From assembly GCF_946479755.1 (NCBI RefSeq), contig NZ_CAMLHC010000051.1, positions 1 to 40,272 of the forward strand: 40,272 nt of DNA, read 5' to 3'. The stretch is from an uncultured Chitinophaga sp. (GTDB taxonomy: Bacteria > Bacteroidota > Bacteroidia > Chitinophagales > Chitinophagaceae). The notes below the pieces were generated by a model, which saw only the letters and a list, made by a program, of their open reading frames with translations, was not told where the DNA came from and did not search any database. Numbering within the stretch: position 1 is the first letter of the stretch; each line of letters starts with the position of its first letter. A program made the translations under genes and the position numbers. Of this stretch, positions 24,926-33,616 are shown one piece after another.

Positions 24926-26197
24926 ATGGCAAAACAAAACAGCGATTCAAGGCGGGCGTTCCTTAAAAATTCCCTGGGAGCGCTTGCTGCATTCACGATT
25001 GTTCCAAGGCACGTGCTGGGACGCGGCTACCTGGCGCCCAGCGATCAGCTGACCAAAGCGGTGATCGGCACCGGCGGCATGGGCCGCGGCCACTTCGGCT
25101 ACGCCGGCACCCGCGTGGTAGCGATCTGCGACGTGGACCGCAATCACCTCAAACTGGCCATGGACCAGCTCGGCGACAAAGGCGTTAAAACCTTCTCCGA
25201 CTACCGCGAAGTCATCACCCTCCCCGAAGTAGACATCGTGCACGTCGCCACCCCGCCGCATTGGCACGGTATTATCGCTGCCGACGCCGCACGCGCCGGT
25301 AAAGATATCTGGTGCGAAAAACCCATGACGGCCACCATCGGCGAAGGCAAACGCCTCGTGGAAGCGGTACAGCAACATGGCCGTATCTTCCGTCTCAATA
25401 CCTGGTTCCGCTTTGAAGACCGCTTCTACGGCATGGGCACCACGGTCAAACCAATCAAAAAACTGGTGGAAAGCGGCCTGCTCGGCTGGCCCCTGAAAGT
25501 CACCGTTAGCAAACATACCGGGTTCGACTGGAAATTCTTCTGGGTGGGTAAAACCAACCTCGAAACCATGACCGTTCCCAAAGAACTGGACTACGACATG
25601 TGGCTCGGTCCCGCTCCGTTCCGCCCCTATAACGCCCACCGCGTACACCAAACCTTCCGCGGTTACTGGGACTATGATGGCGGTGGCCTCGGCGACATGG
25701 GCCAGCACTACCTCGACCCCGTACAATATTTCCTCGGTAAAGATGATACCAGCCCCGTAAGCGTGGAGATAGACGCCCCTCAGCAACACCCCGACGCAGT
25801 AGGTACCTGGAGAAGGATCACCTACACCTACGCCGACGGATGCCAGATCATCCTCGACGGCGAAGGCAAAGATGAAAAAGCGGCCTATATCGAAGGACCC
25901 AAAGGCAAACTGTATCCCGGCTTTAAATCCGACATACCGGACCTGGAGAAGAAACTCGCTGCCTTCCCTGACCCGCTGCCGCAACAAACCGATTTCGTGG
26001 ATGCGGTGAAAAACAGGAAAAAATTTGCGCTCAACGAAGAAAACGGTCACCGCTCCTGTACCCTCGTGAACATGGGCAAAATAGCGCTTCGCCTGAACCG
26101 CTCCCTCAAATTTGACCCGGTGACACAAACGTTTATCGACGACGCAGGCGCCAATGCCCAGATATTCCAGCCCATGCGCGGACCCTGGACCATTTGA
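24926..26197 (+). CDS. Tat-exported Gfo/Idh/MocA-family oxidoreductase
   Basis: A 423-residue protein with a twin-arginine signal (SRRAFLKNSLGALAAFTIVP, residues 8-27), so it is folded with cofactor and sent to the periplasm. The Rossmann motif follows (AVIGTGGMGRGHFG), then the acidic beta-2 end AICDVDRN, the family CEKP motif with Lys132, and the catalytic GDMGQH segment with Asp257 and His261. The C-terminal half is the usual dimerising beta-sheet domain. Such Tat-exported members in Bacteroidota use tightly bound NAD(P) and oxidise sugars, including C3 of glycosides. The next gene, 72 bp away, encodes DUF1080 domains, which fits a 3-keto-glycoside pathway. Confidence 0.9.
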   Translation: MAKQNSDSRRAFLKNSLGALAAFTIVPRHVLGRGYLAPSDQLTKAVIGTGGMGRGHFGYAGTRVVAICDVDRNHLKLAMDQLGDKGVKTFSDYREVITLPEVDIVHVATPPHWHGIIAADAARAGKDIWCEKPMTATIGEGKRLVEAVQQHGRIFRLNTWFRFEDRFYGMGTTVKPIKKLVESGLLGWPLKVTVSKHTGFDWKFFWVGKTNLETMTVPKELDYDMWLGPAPFRPYNAHRVHQTFRGYWDYDGGGLGDMGQHYLDPVQYFLGKDDTSPVSVEIDAPQQHPDAVGTWRRITYTYADGCQIILDGEGKDEKAAYIEGPKGKLYPGFKSDIPDLEKKLAAFPDPLPQQTDFVDAVKNRKKFALNEENGHRSCTLVNMGKIALRLNRSLKFDPVTQTFIDDAGANAQIFQPMRGPWTI

Positions 26198-26269
26198 TAT
26201 TTTAGAATTTAGATATTCAGGTATTTAAATATTGGGACTGTTAATGAGCTCCCATAAGAAAATGATTAC
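26198..26269. repeat. AT-rich spacer with ATATT/TTTA motifs
   Basis: The spacer between the oxidoreductase and DUF1080 genes begins with about 40 bp built of closely spaced variants of GATATTTTAGAATTTAGATATT and TATTTAAATATT (the palindrome AATATTTAAATA-like). It contrasts sharply with the GC-rich flanking genes and may be a small repeat or promoter remnant. Confidence 0.4.
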
Positions 26270-29200
26270 ATGAAAAAGATCGCATACATACTTACTGCAC
26301 TGCTGGTTGGCTGGAATAGCCTGGCCATCGCTCAGGGCCCGTCAGACCAGCGCGCGTTCAATACCAAAATCGCCGATGTGCTGGCCCTCATGCCCGCTCC
26401 CAACAAAGGGCAGTTCAATACCAACATGGAAGCCATCAGCGCCCTCGGCGAAGAAGGCGTGGTAACCATCGCCGGTATGCTGGTGCCTGAAGGAAAAGGT
26501 GATAACACTCAGCTGCAATACGCCCTCGCCGGTTACGCTTACTATGTAACACAACCCGGTAAGGAAGCCAAACGCAAAGAAGCGGCTGCCGCTTTCTGCA
26601 AAGCCATCGCCAAAGCCACCGACCCGGAAAATAAAGTCTTCCTGCTCACCCAGCTGCAGACGACCGGCGACAACGACGCTATCAGTACCCTGCAACCGCT
26701 GCTGGCAGCCGACCGCTTCTGCGATCCCGCCGCCCGCGTGCTGATTAAAATCAACACGCCGGCTGCACAAAAAACATTGCTCGACGCCCTCGCCGGCGCT
26801 AACGCCGCTAACCGCATCACCCTCACGGAAGCGTTGGGGGATGCCCGTTATGCTGCTGCCGTACCCGCCATCACCGCCCAGCTGAATAGCAGCGATAAAA
26901 AACTGGTCAAGGTGTCTCAGTACGCCCTCGCCCAGATCGCTGACCCGGCTTCTGCCAAAGCGCTCGGCAACGCTGCGGCCAAAGCAGGTTACACCTACGA
27001 CGTAACGGACGCTGCTTCGTCTTATCTCTATTATGCCGGTCAACTGGCGGCCAACGGCAACAAAGCCGCTGCGCAAAAAATAGGAGAGTCCCTGGTGAAA
27101 CAATGTACCGCCGATGCACAGGTACATACCCGCACCGCCGGCCTCAAACTGCTGGTGGACATCCTCGGTGAAAAAAGCCAACCCTGGATCAACCAGGCGG
27201 TCGCTGATAAAAACAGCGAATACCGCGATGCGGCCCTGAAATTCGCTGCGCCCTTCGCCAATGCCGCCGCACTCAACTGGCAAACGCAACTGAAAAAAGG
27301 ATCTGACGATACCAAAGCGGCGATTATCACCATGCTGGGAGAAAATAAGGTAAGCGCCGCACTGCCGGCCATTACCGCCTTCACCAAAAACAGCAATGAT
27401 GTGGTGCGCCTGGCCGCTATCGCTGCTGCTGCCCGCATCGGTGGCGCTTCTACACTGCCTGCACTGCTGAGCATCATGAAAACCGGCTCCGCAGCGGATA
27501 TCAACGCTGTAAAAAAAGCCCTGCGCCTGATCCCCGGTGAGGAAGTAACACAACAGGCCGGCGCCGCACTGGCTGCCATGCCGGCCCCCGCACAGACAGC
27601 CCTGCTCGAAGTGCTCGCCGCCCGCAAAGCCGACAGCCGCGTGAACGACGTGCTGCCGCTGGCTGCCAGCAGCAATGCGGACGTGAAAGCCGCCGCTTTC
27701 GCCGCCCTGAAAGATGTAGCAGGCAAAAACAACCTGCCCGCCCTGTTCTCCCTGCTCGGCAACGCCTCCGCTCCGCAGGAAATCGGCAACATCCAGACAG
27801 CCCTCATCAACGCAGGCGCCACCAGCGCCGATGTGCTGGCCCAGATGAAACAAGCCCCCGCTGCTAACCAGTCCCGCTACCTTGGCGTACTGGCCGGTAT
27901 CGGTCAGCCTTCCGCACTGGAACCGGTAATGACGGCGTTTGCTAACGGTAACGACGCTACGAAAAATGCGGCGGTGGCTGCCCTGTCCGACTGGAAAGAC
28001 GCCTCTGCTGCACCAGCTCTGCTGAAAATCGCCCGCGACGCCGCCAACAGCGCCTATCGTGAAAAAGCGCTGAACGGCTACATCGACCTGGTGAAAAAAT
28101 CAGGCTACCGCGCCGATCAGAAAGTACTGCTGCTGCGCAACGCACTCGAACTGAATCCCTCCGATGCAGTACAGAAACAGGCACTGACCGTGCTGGAACA
28201 ATGCAAAACATTCCCCGCCTTACTGCTGGCCGGCGAATACCTCGATAAAGCTGCGGTGCAACAGGAAGCCGCCATGGCGGTGATGAACATCGCGCTGGCC
28301 AACAAAACCTATAACGGCAATATCGTACGTCAGCTGCTGGACAAAGCCGGCGCTGCTCTGAAAGGCGGCGATGCCGACTACCAGCGTCAGTCCATCCGCA
28401 AATACCTCAGCGAAATGCCTGCCGGCGAAGGTTTCGTGCCTATGTTCAACGGTAAGGACCTTAGCGGCTGGAAAGGCCTGGTGGAAAACCCCATCGCCCG
28501 TGGTAAAATGGACGCTAAAACGCTCAACAAAGCACAGGAAAAAGCCAACGAAGCTATGCGCAAAGGCTGGTCCGTAAAAGACGGCCTGCTGGTGTTTAAC
28601 GGTCAGGGCGATAACCTCTGCACCGATAAAAAATACGGTGACTTCGAGATGCTGGTTGACTGGAAGATCACTCCTAACGGTGACGCAGGCATCTACCTCC
28701 GCGGCACACCGCAGGTGCAGATATGGGACACCTCCCGCACCGACGTGGGCGCCCAGGTAGGCTCCGGTGGACTGTACAACAACCAGCAAAACGAAGCGAA
28801 GCCACTGAAACTGGCAGATAACGCCATCGGCGAATGGAACCACTTCCGCATCATCATGAAAGGTGACCGCGTGACCGTTTACCTCAACGGTCAACTGGTG
28901 ACAGACAATACCATCCTGGAAAACTACTGGGACCGCAATCTGCCCATTTTCGCAGAAGAGCAGATCGAACTGCAGGCACACGGTACCTACGTGGCTTACC
29001 GTAACCTGTACATCAAAGAACTGCCCCGCGTAAAACCTTTCACGCTGAGCGACGAGGAGAAAAAAGCAGGTTATAAAGTGCTGTTCGATGGTACTAACAT
29101 GCACGAATGGACCGGCAATACCAAAGACTATGTGATCGATGAAGGTAACCTGGTGATCTACCCTACCAACGGTGGCCACGGTAACCTCTATACGAAGAAA

Positions 29201-29641
29201 GAATACAAAAACTTCTCTTTCCGTTTTGAATTCCAGCTTACTCCCGGCGCTAACAACGGCCTGGGTGTACGCGCCCCGCTCAATGGCGACGCCGCCTACG
29301 GAGGAATGGAATTACAGATCCTGGACAACGAAGCGGATATCTACAAAGACCTGAACGTTTACCAGTATCACGGCTCCGTATATGGTGTTATTCCCGCTAA
29401 AAGAGGTTACCTCAAGCCAGTGGGTGAATGGAACTACGAAGAAGCGATCGTAGATGGTACACACATCAAAGTGATCCTCAACGGTACCGTTATCCTCGAT
29501 GGTGATATCGCTGAAGCACGCGAAAAAGGTACACTGGACCATAAACAACATCCCGGCCTGAAAAACGAAACCGGCCATATCGGTTTCCTGGGTCATGGTT
29601 CTGTGGTGCGTTTCCGGAATATCAGGGTGAAAGAACTGTAG
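26270..29641 (+). CDS. HEAT-repeat protein with two DUF1080 (3-keto-disaccharide hydrolase) domains
   Basis: A 1123-residue exported protein with a Sec signal peptide (residues 1-21, ending AIAQ). Residues about 30-715 are a long Ala-rich stack of HEAT-like helical repeats. The first DUF1080 jelly-roll (about 721-920) starts FVPMFNGKDLSGWKGL and contains WSVKDGLLVFNGQGDN and GDAGIYLRGTPQVQIWD; the second (about 934-1123) starts YKVLFDGTNMHEWTG and contains NNGLGVRAPLNGDAAYGGME. DUF1080 (PF06439) proteins cleave 3-keto-glycosides made by oxidoreductases such as the one encoded upstream. The double domain and the HEAT platform are unusual in size; the HEAT part may hold partner proteins or position substrate. 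A terminator follows. Confidence 0.9.
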   Translation: MKKIAYILTALLVGWNSLAIAQGPSDQRAFNTKIADVLALMPAPNKGQFNTNMEAISALGEEGVVTIAGMLVPEGKGDNTQLQYALAGYAYYVTQPGKEAKRKEAAAAFCKAIAKATDPENKVFLLTQLQTTGDNDAISTLQPLLAADRFCDPAARVLIKINTPAAQKTLLDALAGANAANRITLTEALGDARYAAAVPAITAQLNSSDKKLVKVSQYALAQIADPASAKALGNAAAKAGYTYDVTDAASSYLYYAGQLAANGNKAAAQKIGESLVKQCTADAQVHTRTAGLKLLVDILGEKSQPWINQAVADKNSEYRDAALKFAAPFANAAALNWQTQLKKGSDDTKAAIITMLGENKVSAALPAITAFTKNSNDVVRLAAIAAAARIGGASTLPALLSIMKTGSAADINAVKKALRLIPGEEVTQQAGAALAAMPAPAQTALLEVLAARKADSRVNDVLPLAASSNADVKAAAFAALKDVAGKNNLPALFSLLGNASAPQEIGNIQTALINAGATSADVLAQMKQAPAANQSRYLGVLAGIGQPSALEPVMTAFANGNDATKNAAVAALSDWKDASAAPALLKIARDAANSAYREKALNGYIDLVKKSGYRADQKVLLLRNALELNPSDAVQKQALTVLEQCKTFPALLLAGEYLDKAAVQQEAAMAVMNIALANKTYNGNIVRQLLDKAGAALKGGDADYQRQSIRKYLSEMPAGEGFVPMFNGKDLSGWKGLVENPIARGKMDAKTLNKAQEKANEAMRKGWSVKDGLLVFNGQGDNLCTDKKYGDFEMLVDWKITPNGDAGIYLRGTPQVQIWDTSRTDVGAQVGSGGLYNNQQNEAKPLKLADNAIGEWNHFRIIMKGDRVTVYLNGQLVTDNTILENYWDRNLPIFAEEQIELQAHGTYVAYRNLYIKELPRVKPFTLSDEEKKAGYKVLFDGTNMHEWTGNTKDYVIDEGNLVIYPTNGGHGNLYTKKEYKNFSFRFEFQLTPGANNGLGVRAPLNGDAAYGGMELQILDNEADIYKDLNVYQYHGSVYGVIPAKRGYLKPVGEWNYEEAIVDGTHIKVILNGTVILDGDIAEAREKGTLDHKQHPGLKNETGHIGFLGHGSVVRFRNIRVKEL

Positions 29642-29682
29642 TAGTAATTTTAATGCCTGTAGTAGTTGTGCTACAAAAAAAT

Positions 29683-29713
29683 AAAAGCGTCGGCCTGCGG
29701 CCGGCGCTTTTTT
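29683..29713 (+). terminator. Rho-independent terminator after the DUF1080 gene
   Basis: A 13-bp stem with one G-T pair, AAAAGCGTCGGCC (29683-29695) and GGCCGGCGCTTTT (29699-29711), loop TGC, then further T. The A-run on the left would also permit termination on the other strand. Confidence 0.9.
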
Positions 29714-29809
29714 GTTAATACGCGATCCTAACAAAAAAATAATTTTCACAACCCGCGCAGATAATCAGTCATATATGCGTTTTCCATTGATATAGCCAGC
29801 GGAGAAAAA

Positions 29810-29986
29810 TTTGCTTTCTAAAAAATACTATCTATCTTGGATTTGTCAGTGAGTGAGCAATGCAACCGCGAGACCTGTTTTGAAAACCGTATCTATCATT
29901 TTCTTAAAGCCCTCATACAGCGCCCTCATATAGGCCGTACAGAAAACCGCGATTATTATTTCCTGTATCAATTTAACCACTATTCT
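29810..29986 (+). promoter_or_regulatory. Candidate promoter and 140-nt leader of the ThDP enzyme gene
   Basis: TTTG (29810-29813), 19-bp spacer and TATCTTGG (29833-29840, one mismatch to TAnnTTTG) suggest a start near 29847. The leader of about 140 nt contains two 9-bp direct repeats GCCCTCATA (29909-29917 and 29922-29930). The frame of the next gene stays open through the leader by chance or by extension. I do not see the conserved cores of a TPP riboswitch. Confidence 0.45.
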
Positions 29987-31723
29987 ATGACCTTCAGTAA
30001 CCTTTATGGAAACCCTCCATGCGTGGCTGATAATTATCAGCTGATCATCGACACCCTTACCGAATGGGGTATCACCTTATACACCGGCGTTACCGGCGGC
30101 GGTGTTATCCACCTGCTTAAACATCTGCGCCCGCTCGAAGAACTGCCTGCAGATGATCCTGCATTCCTCACCCTGGGAGAATACAGCGCCGGTTTTGTTC
30201 CGCTGGGATATTACCTGGCAAGCGGCAGGATTGCTGCCGCTGTAGCTACTACCGGCGCTGCAACAAAACTGATCTCCTGCGGGTTGAGCGATGCTAAGCT
30301 GCACGACATACCGGCTGTTTTTATTGTGCCTGTTTCCGGTAGCCACACCGAAGGCTTCTCCCCATTACAGGATACGTCTGTGTATGGCAGCAATATCGTT
30401 GCCCAGTTACAGGCAGAACTGGGGGAGGCCGTTTTTGTATTGAATGATCCGTTTTCACTGACCGCACAACTGGCTGCTGCCAAAGCATTGCTGGACCGCT
30501 CAAAGCCGGTGGTGTTAGTGCTGGACAATGATGCGGTAGGCAGCAAGGTGCCGGAGTATACAACGCCTTTGCCGGACGAAGAACCACCGGTGGAATATGA
30601 CCTGGATGCTTTTGTAGCCACCTTCCGTAAAGTGACGAATGACAAACGTGTTGTGGTACTGGTAGGAGAAGAAATGGCGCGTTATTCCAACGCGAAACAG
30701 CTGACCACACTCTTCTGCAGGCAGCTGCAGGCCGCCGCCATCTGGAGTATCAATGGCGCTAACGCAGTGAGCCAGTATAACCCTTACGGTTATGGCTATA
30801 TTTCTTTTGGGGGCAACGACCACGCGATGGCGCTGTTTAATTCGCTCGGCGAGCAGGACGTACTGGTGGTACTGGGCGCCTGCCCGGACGAATACACCAT
30901 TAATTTCAGCGGGTTTAAAGCAGCACATACTTTTTTCCTGGGAAACATTTTTCAGGCGTATGGTCTCGTGGAGAACAGTCTGCGTCATGTGGCCAAAGGG
31001 GAATACCATCATATCAACGGACCATTGGATGTTTTACTAGATGCTTTGATCAGTGCCGGGCAGCGTTATCCTTTCACCAACAGCCCCGTTGCAAAAGCGC
31101 CGGCAAATCTGAATGACCGGCCGTTGGCTGTTCCGCGCGAAGGGTATGTAAATATGGCCACCTTATACCAGCGGCTTAATCAATGGTGGCCGGAGCATTC
31201 GCTGGGCATCGACGATGTGTGCCTGGCCTATAAGGACCGCCAGTATGTAACGCAGCGGCCCAATGATCATATTGACTTCTATTCGCTTTATCGCGGATCT
31301 GCCATGGGTGGTGCTTTTGGGGCGGCTGTCGGCGCAAAATTATCCGCGCCGGACCGCCCTGTTTTTTTGTTTACCGGTGACGGCTGTTTCCGCCTGTTTG
31401 CCGGATCCCTGGGGGAAGTGAGCCATTTAGGCATGGTGATTTTCCTGTTGAACAACGAATCTTTATCCATTGTAGAACAGGGACTGGAGAAAGTACTGCC
31501 AGCGGTGGCGGCGCCGCACTATCATGCCCGTGTGGCTGCTATCGACTACTGCGCCATCGCAAGGGCTTGTGGCTGGGAAGCAGCGCAGCTACAGCCGGAC
31601 CTGGGCAACCTGGAAGCGTTGTTACACCGGATGGAAATGGAGGGACAACGTTCCCTGCTCATTGAAGTGCCGGTAGATCACCAGCAGGAGCTGGGTCAGA
31701 ATCCCCGTCTTAAAAATTTATAA
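29987..31723 (+). CDS. Thiamine-diphosphate-dependent decarboxylase/synthase-like enzyme
   Basis: 578 residues from the ATG at 29987; a TTG-started frame from 29837 would add 50 residues with no family resemblance. The fold order is that of acetolactate synthase and pyruvate decarboxylase relatives: PYR domain (about 1-175) with LGEYSAGFVPLGYYLASG and the likely cofactor-activating Glu65; a middle domain (about 200-340); and a PP domain (about 375-560) with the ThDP/Mg motif GDGCFRLFAG (464-466 GDG) to LLNNES (Asn489-Asn490), the expected spacing. The substrate cannot be assigned; 2-oxo acid decarboxylation or carboligation is the family chemistry. The MEKHLA gene begins 9 bp after the stop. 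Confidence 0.88.
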   Translation: MTFSNLYGNPPCVADNYQLIIDTLTEWGITLYTGVTGGGVIHLLKHLRPLEELPADDPAFLTLGEYSAGFVPLGYYLASGRIAAAVATTGAATKLISCGLSDAKLHDIPAVFIVPVSGSHTEGFSPLQDTSVYGSNIVAQLQAELGEAVFVLNDPFSLTAQLAAAKALLDRSKPVVLVLDNDAVGSKVPEYTTPLPDEEPPVEYDLDAFVATFRKVTNDKRVVVLVGEEMARYSNAKQLTTLFCRQLQAAAIWSINGANAVSQYNPYGYGYISFGGNDHAMALFNSLGEQDVLVVLGACPDEYTINFSGFKAAHTFFLGNIFQAYGLVENSLRHVAKGEYHHINGPLDVLLDALISAGQRYPFTNSPVAKAPANLNDRPLAVPREGYVNMATLYQRLNQWWPEHSLGIDDVCLAYKDRQYVTQRPNDHIDFYSLYRGSAMGGAFGAAVGAKLSAPDRPVFLFTGDGCFRLFAGSLGEVSHLGMVIFLLNNESLSIVEQGLEKVLPAVAAPHYHARVAAIDYCAIARACGWEAAQLQPDLGNLEALLHRMEMEGQRSLLIEVPVDHQQELGQNPRLKNL

Positions 31724-31732
31724 ACGATCGTT

Positions 31733-32209
31733 ATGACATCTGCATTGTTTTCTCTCATTACACAGATAGATGATAATTTCTTCCACCGCAACGGCAAGGC
31801 GCTGCCTGCACCACCGGATATTTCTGCAAGGGCGCAGTGGCTGCACAGCGAGGCCCCTTACAGCATCCTGGCCCATGGAGCGGGCGATGATCCGCATTTT
31901 ATTTACGCGAACCAGTTTGCTTTATCCTGTTTTAAGTACGACGGGGAAGAGTTGTTACAGCTGCCTTCCCGGCTGAGTGCCGCGCCGCAGGACAGGAGTG
32001 AGCGGGAACGCTTGCTGCAGGGCGTAACGCTTCATGGCATCGCTTATGATTATAGCGGTCCGCGGGTGGATAAATACGGCCATACTTTTACGATTTATGA
32101 TGGGGTGGTATGGCGGTTAAGTGAGCCGGACGGAACACCTTTCGGGCAGGCCGCGCTTTTCTGGACCCATGCGCAGGAAAGGCCGGCGTGGTTTACAGGT
32201 ATCCAATAA
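31733..32209 (+). CDS. MEKHLA-domain protein
   Basis: A 158-residue protein made almost wholly of a MEKHLA domain, a PAS-related fold first named from plant HD-ZIP III factors and also found as single-domain bacterial proteins. Diagnostic stretches are LHSEAPYSILAHGAGDDPHF, YANQFALSCFKYDGEELLQL, PSRLSAAPQDRSERERLLQG and YDYSGPRVDKYGHTFTI, then VVWRLSEPDGTPFGQAALF. There is no DNA-binding or output domain. It starts 9 bp after the ThDP enzyme (across the palindrome AACGATCGTT, 31723-31732), so the two are cotranscribed; the MEKHLA protein may bind a small ligand or act on the enzyme's product. That link is inference. Confidence 0.88.
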   Translation: MTSALFSLITQIDDNFFHRNGKALPAPPDISARAQWLHSEAPYSILAHGAGDDPHFIYANQFALSCFKYDGEELLQLPSRLSAAPQDRSERERLLQGVTLHGIAYDYSGPRVDKYGHTFTIYDGVVWRLSEPDGTPFGQAALFWTHAQERPAWFTGIQ

Positions 32210-32213
32210 AAAC

Positions 32214-32244
32214 AGAAGAGGGCCAACCTGGCAGGCCCTCTTCT
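32214..32244. terminator. Bidirectional hairpin terminator
   Basis: An 11-bp perfect stem, AGAAGAGGGCC (32214-32224) with GGCCCTCTTCT (32234-32244), 9-nt loop. An A-run on the left gives a T-run on the minus strand. It lies between the MEKHLA gene and the convergent cytochrome peroxidase gene. Confidence 0.85.
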
Positions 32245-32275
32245 TGCTATCGCTCACAAAAAACCAAACTCTCTT

Positions 32276-33481
32276 TTATTTAAACGGGTCTGCATATTTC
32301 GGATCACTGATCAGTTGTTCGTCTGTCAGCGTTTTCAGGAACGCGATGATATCGCTTTTGTCTTTGGTGGTAAGGGGTACCCCGGAGCCGGCTACGGCGC
32401 TTAGTTGTATGCCCAGGTTGGGATTGCCCTTAATACCGTGATTGTAATGTTCCATTACCGCTTCCAGTGTGGCAAAACGCCCGTCATGCATGTAAGGTGC
32501 GGTGAGCGCCACGTTGCGGAGGCTGGGGATTTTAAACGTGCCCTGGTCGGCGGGCTTGTGAGTGATCTCGCCGATGCCCTTGTCGGTGTAATCTGTTTCC
32601 AGCCCGTTGTTGGAACCAATCCCGGTGTTCAGGCCGGTGTTGTCGGCAATCAGGAACGACGGTAGCTGACCGTATTGCGAGGTGGCGAGGTCGCTGTGGC
32701 ATTCGGTGCAGAAGTTGACCTGCAACAGGCGCAGACCGTTTTTCTCATCGGCGTTGAGGTTACTGAGGTTGCTGGCCAGTCCCTGGTCGTATTTGGATTG
32801 AAAAGAGACGATGCTCCGGATAAACTGCGACAATGCCTGGGAGATACGGGGAGCAGTTACGTTTTCGTCGCCGAAGGCCGCTTTGAATAAAGGTTTGTAA
32901 TAGGTGATGCCGCTGAGTTTCGTTTCCAGCGCGGTGAGGGAGGGCATGCCCATTTCGATGTGATCGAGGATCGGCATCGTGGTTTGTGTTTCCAGGTTGG
33001 CGGCCCTCATATCCCAGAACATGGTTTTAGCGCCGAAGAAACGCTGGTTGACCACCATCATGGCATTGCGGCGGGTCAACTGGTTGTCAAACCCGGGAGA
33101 ATGCGCTACGCCGTCTGTGAAGGCCTTGTCCTGGTGGTGGCAGGAGCCACAGGAACGGGTGTTGTTCACCGACATGTTTTTGTCATAAAACAGTACCCGG
33201 CCCAGGGTGGCGCCGGCGTTGGTAATGGGATTGCCGGAAGGCGTGTTGTCGAGGTCGGTCCGCCCCGCAAGAAAGGCTTTCATATAGGGCGGCATGTTAT
33301 GAACGGTGTTCACATAGTCGTACAGGGTAGTGGGCAGGTTGGGCGCGCCGGGGGTGTTAACGGGCGATCCCTGTTCCTGGCCGTTGCCCCCGTGATCAGG
33401 GCCCTGGCCCGGGTGGCCGTCTTTCTTACAGGAGCATAACAGGAACAGCAAAAACAGGGATGATAATGATAAATAACGCAT
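32276..33481 (-). CDS. Di-haem cytochrome c peroxidase (MauG/CcpA family) lipoprotein
   Basis: A 401-residue lipoprotein: signal peptide with lipobox LLCSC (Cys16 or Cys18) and a Gly/Pro/His-rich linker (about 20-50). The N-terminal haem domain has CGSCHH at about residue 109 (C-x-x-C-H) and the C-terminal haem domain has CTECHS at about 259. Further family marks are LGRVLFYDKNMSVNNTRSC, the AFTDG segment, DMRAANLETQTTMPI and the C-terminal PYMHDGRFATLEAVMEHYN block. It would reduce periplasmic hydrogen peroxide with electrons from a c-type cytochrome, or oxidise a substrate as MauG does. It is divergent from the sigma gene with 135 bp between them. Confidence 0.93.
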   Translation of the reverse strand: MRYLSLSSLFLLFLLCSCKKDGHPGQGPDHGGNGQEQGSPVNTPGAPNLPTTLYDYVNTVHNMPPYMKAFLAGRTDLDNTPSGNPITNAGATLGRVLFYDKNMSVNNTRSCGSCHHQDKAFTDGVAHSPGFDNQLTRRNAMMVVNQRFFGAKTMFWDMRAANLETQTTMPILDHIEMGMPSLTALETKLSGITYYKPLFKAAFGDENVTAPRISQALSQFIRSIVSFQSKYDQGLASNLSNLNADEKNGLRLLQVNFCTECHSDLATSQYGQLPSFLIADNTGLNTGIGSNNGLETDYTDKGIGEITHKPADQGTFKIPSLRNVALTAPYMHDGRFATLEAVMEHYNHGIKGNPNLGIQLSAVAGSGVPLTTKDKSDIIAFLKTLTDEQLISDPKYADPFK

Positions 33482-33616
33482 GGTATGTCTGGGTTTTTCC
33501 TAATACACGCTTCCCTGAAATTCCCCTTATGGGGAAGAAAATAAATTAATTTTACGGGGAGATAAGGGTATTTTATGTGAAAGGTGTAGTTATGGGGAGC
33601 TTTGAAACAATAACCG

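Noticed and set aside
24947..26128. 393-codon minus-strand open frame opposite the Gfo/Idh gene
   Set aside because: Shadow frame; the plus strand carries Tat, Rossmann, EKP and catalytic motifs over the same bases.
26342..27853. 503-codon minus-strand open frame opposite the HEAT/DUF1080 gene
   Set aside because: Its sequence is Gly/Cys/His/Gln-rich with no family resemblance and mirrors the strong third-position bias of the real gene; the plus-strand protein has clear domains throughout.
28220..29179. 319-codon minus-strand open frame over the DUF1080 domains
   Set aside because: Overlaps well-supported domains on the plus strand and has no recognisable protein features.
29847..29986. TPP riboswitch ahead of the ThDP enzyme
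   Set aside because: The conserved CUGAGA and ACCUGAUCUGGNUAAUGCC-like cores are not present; only short direct repeats are seen.
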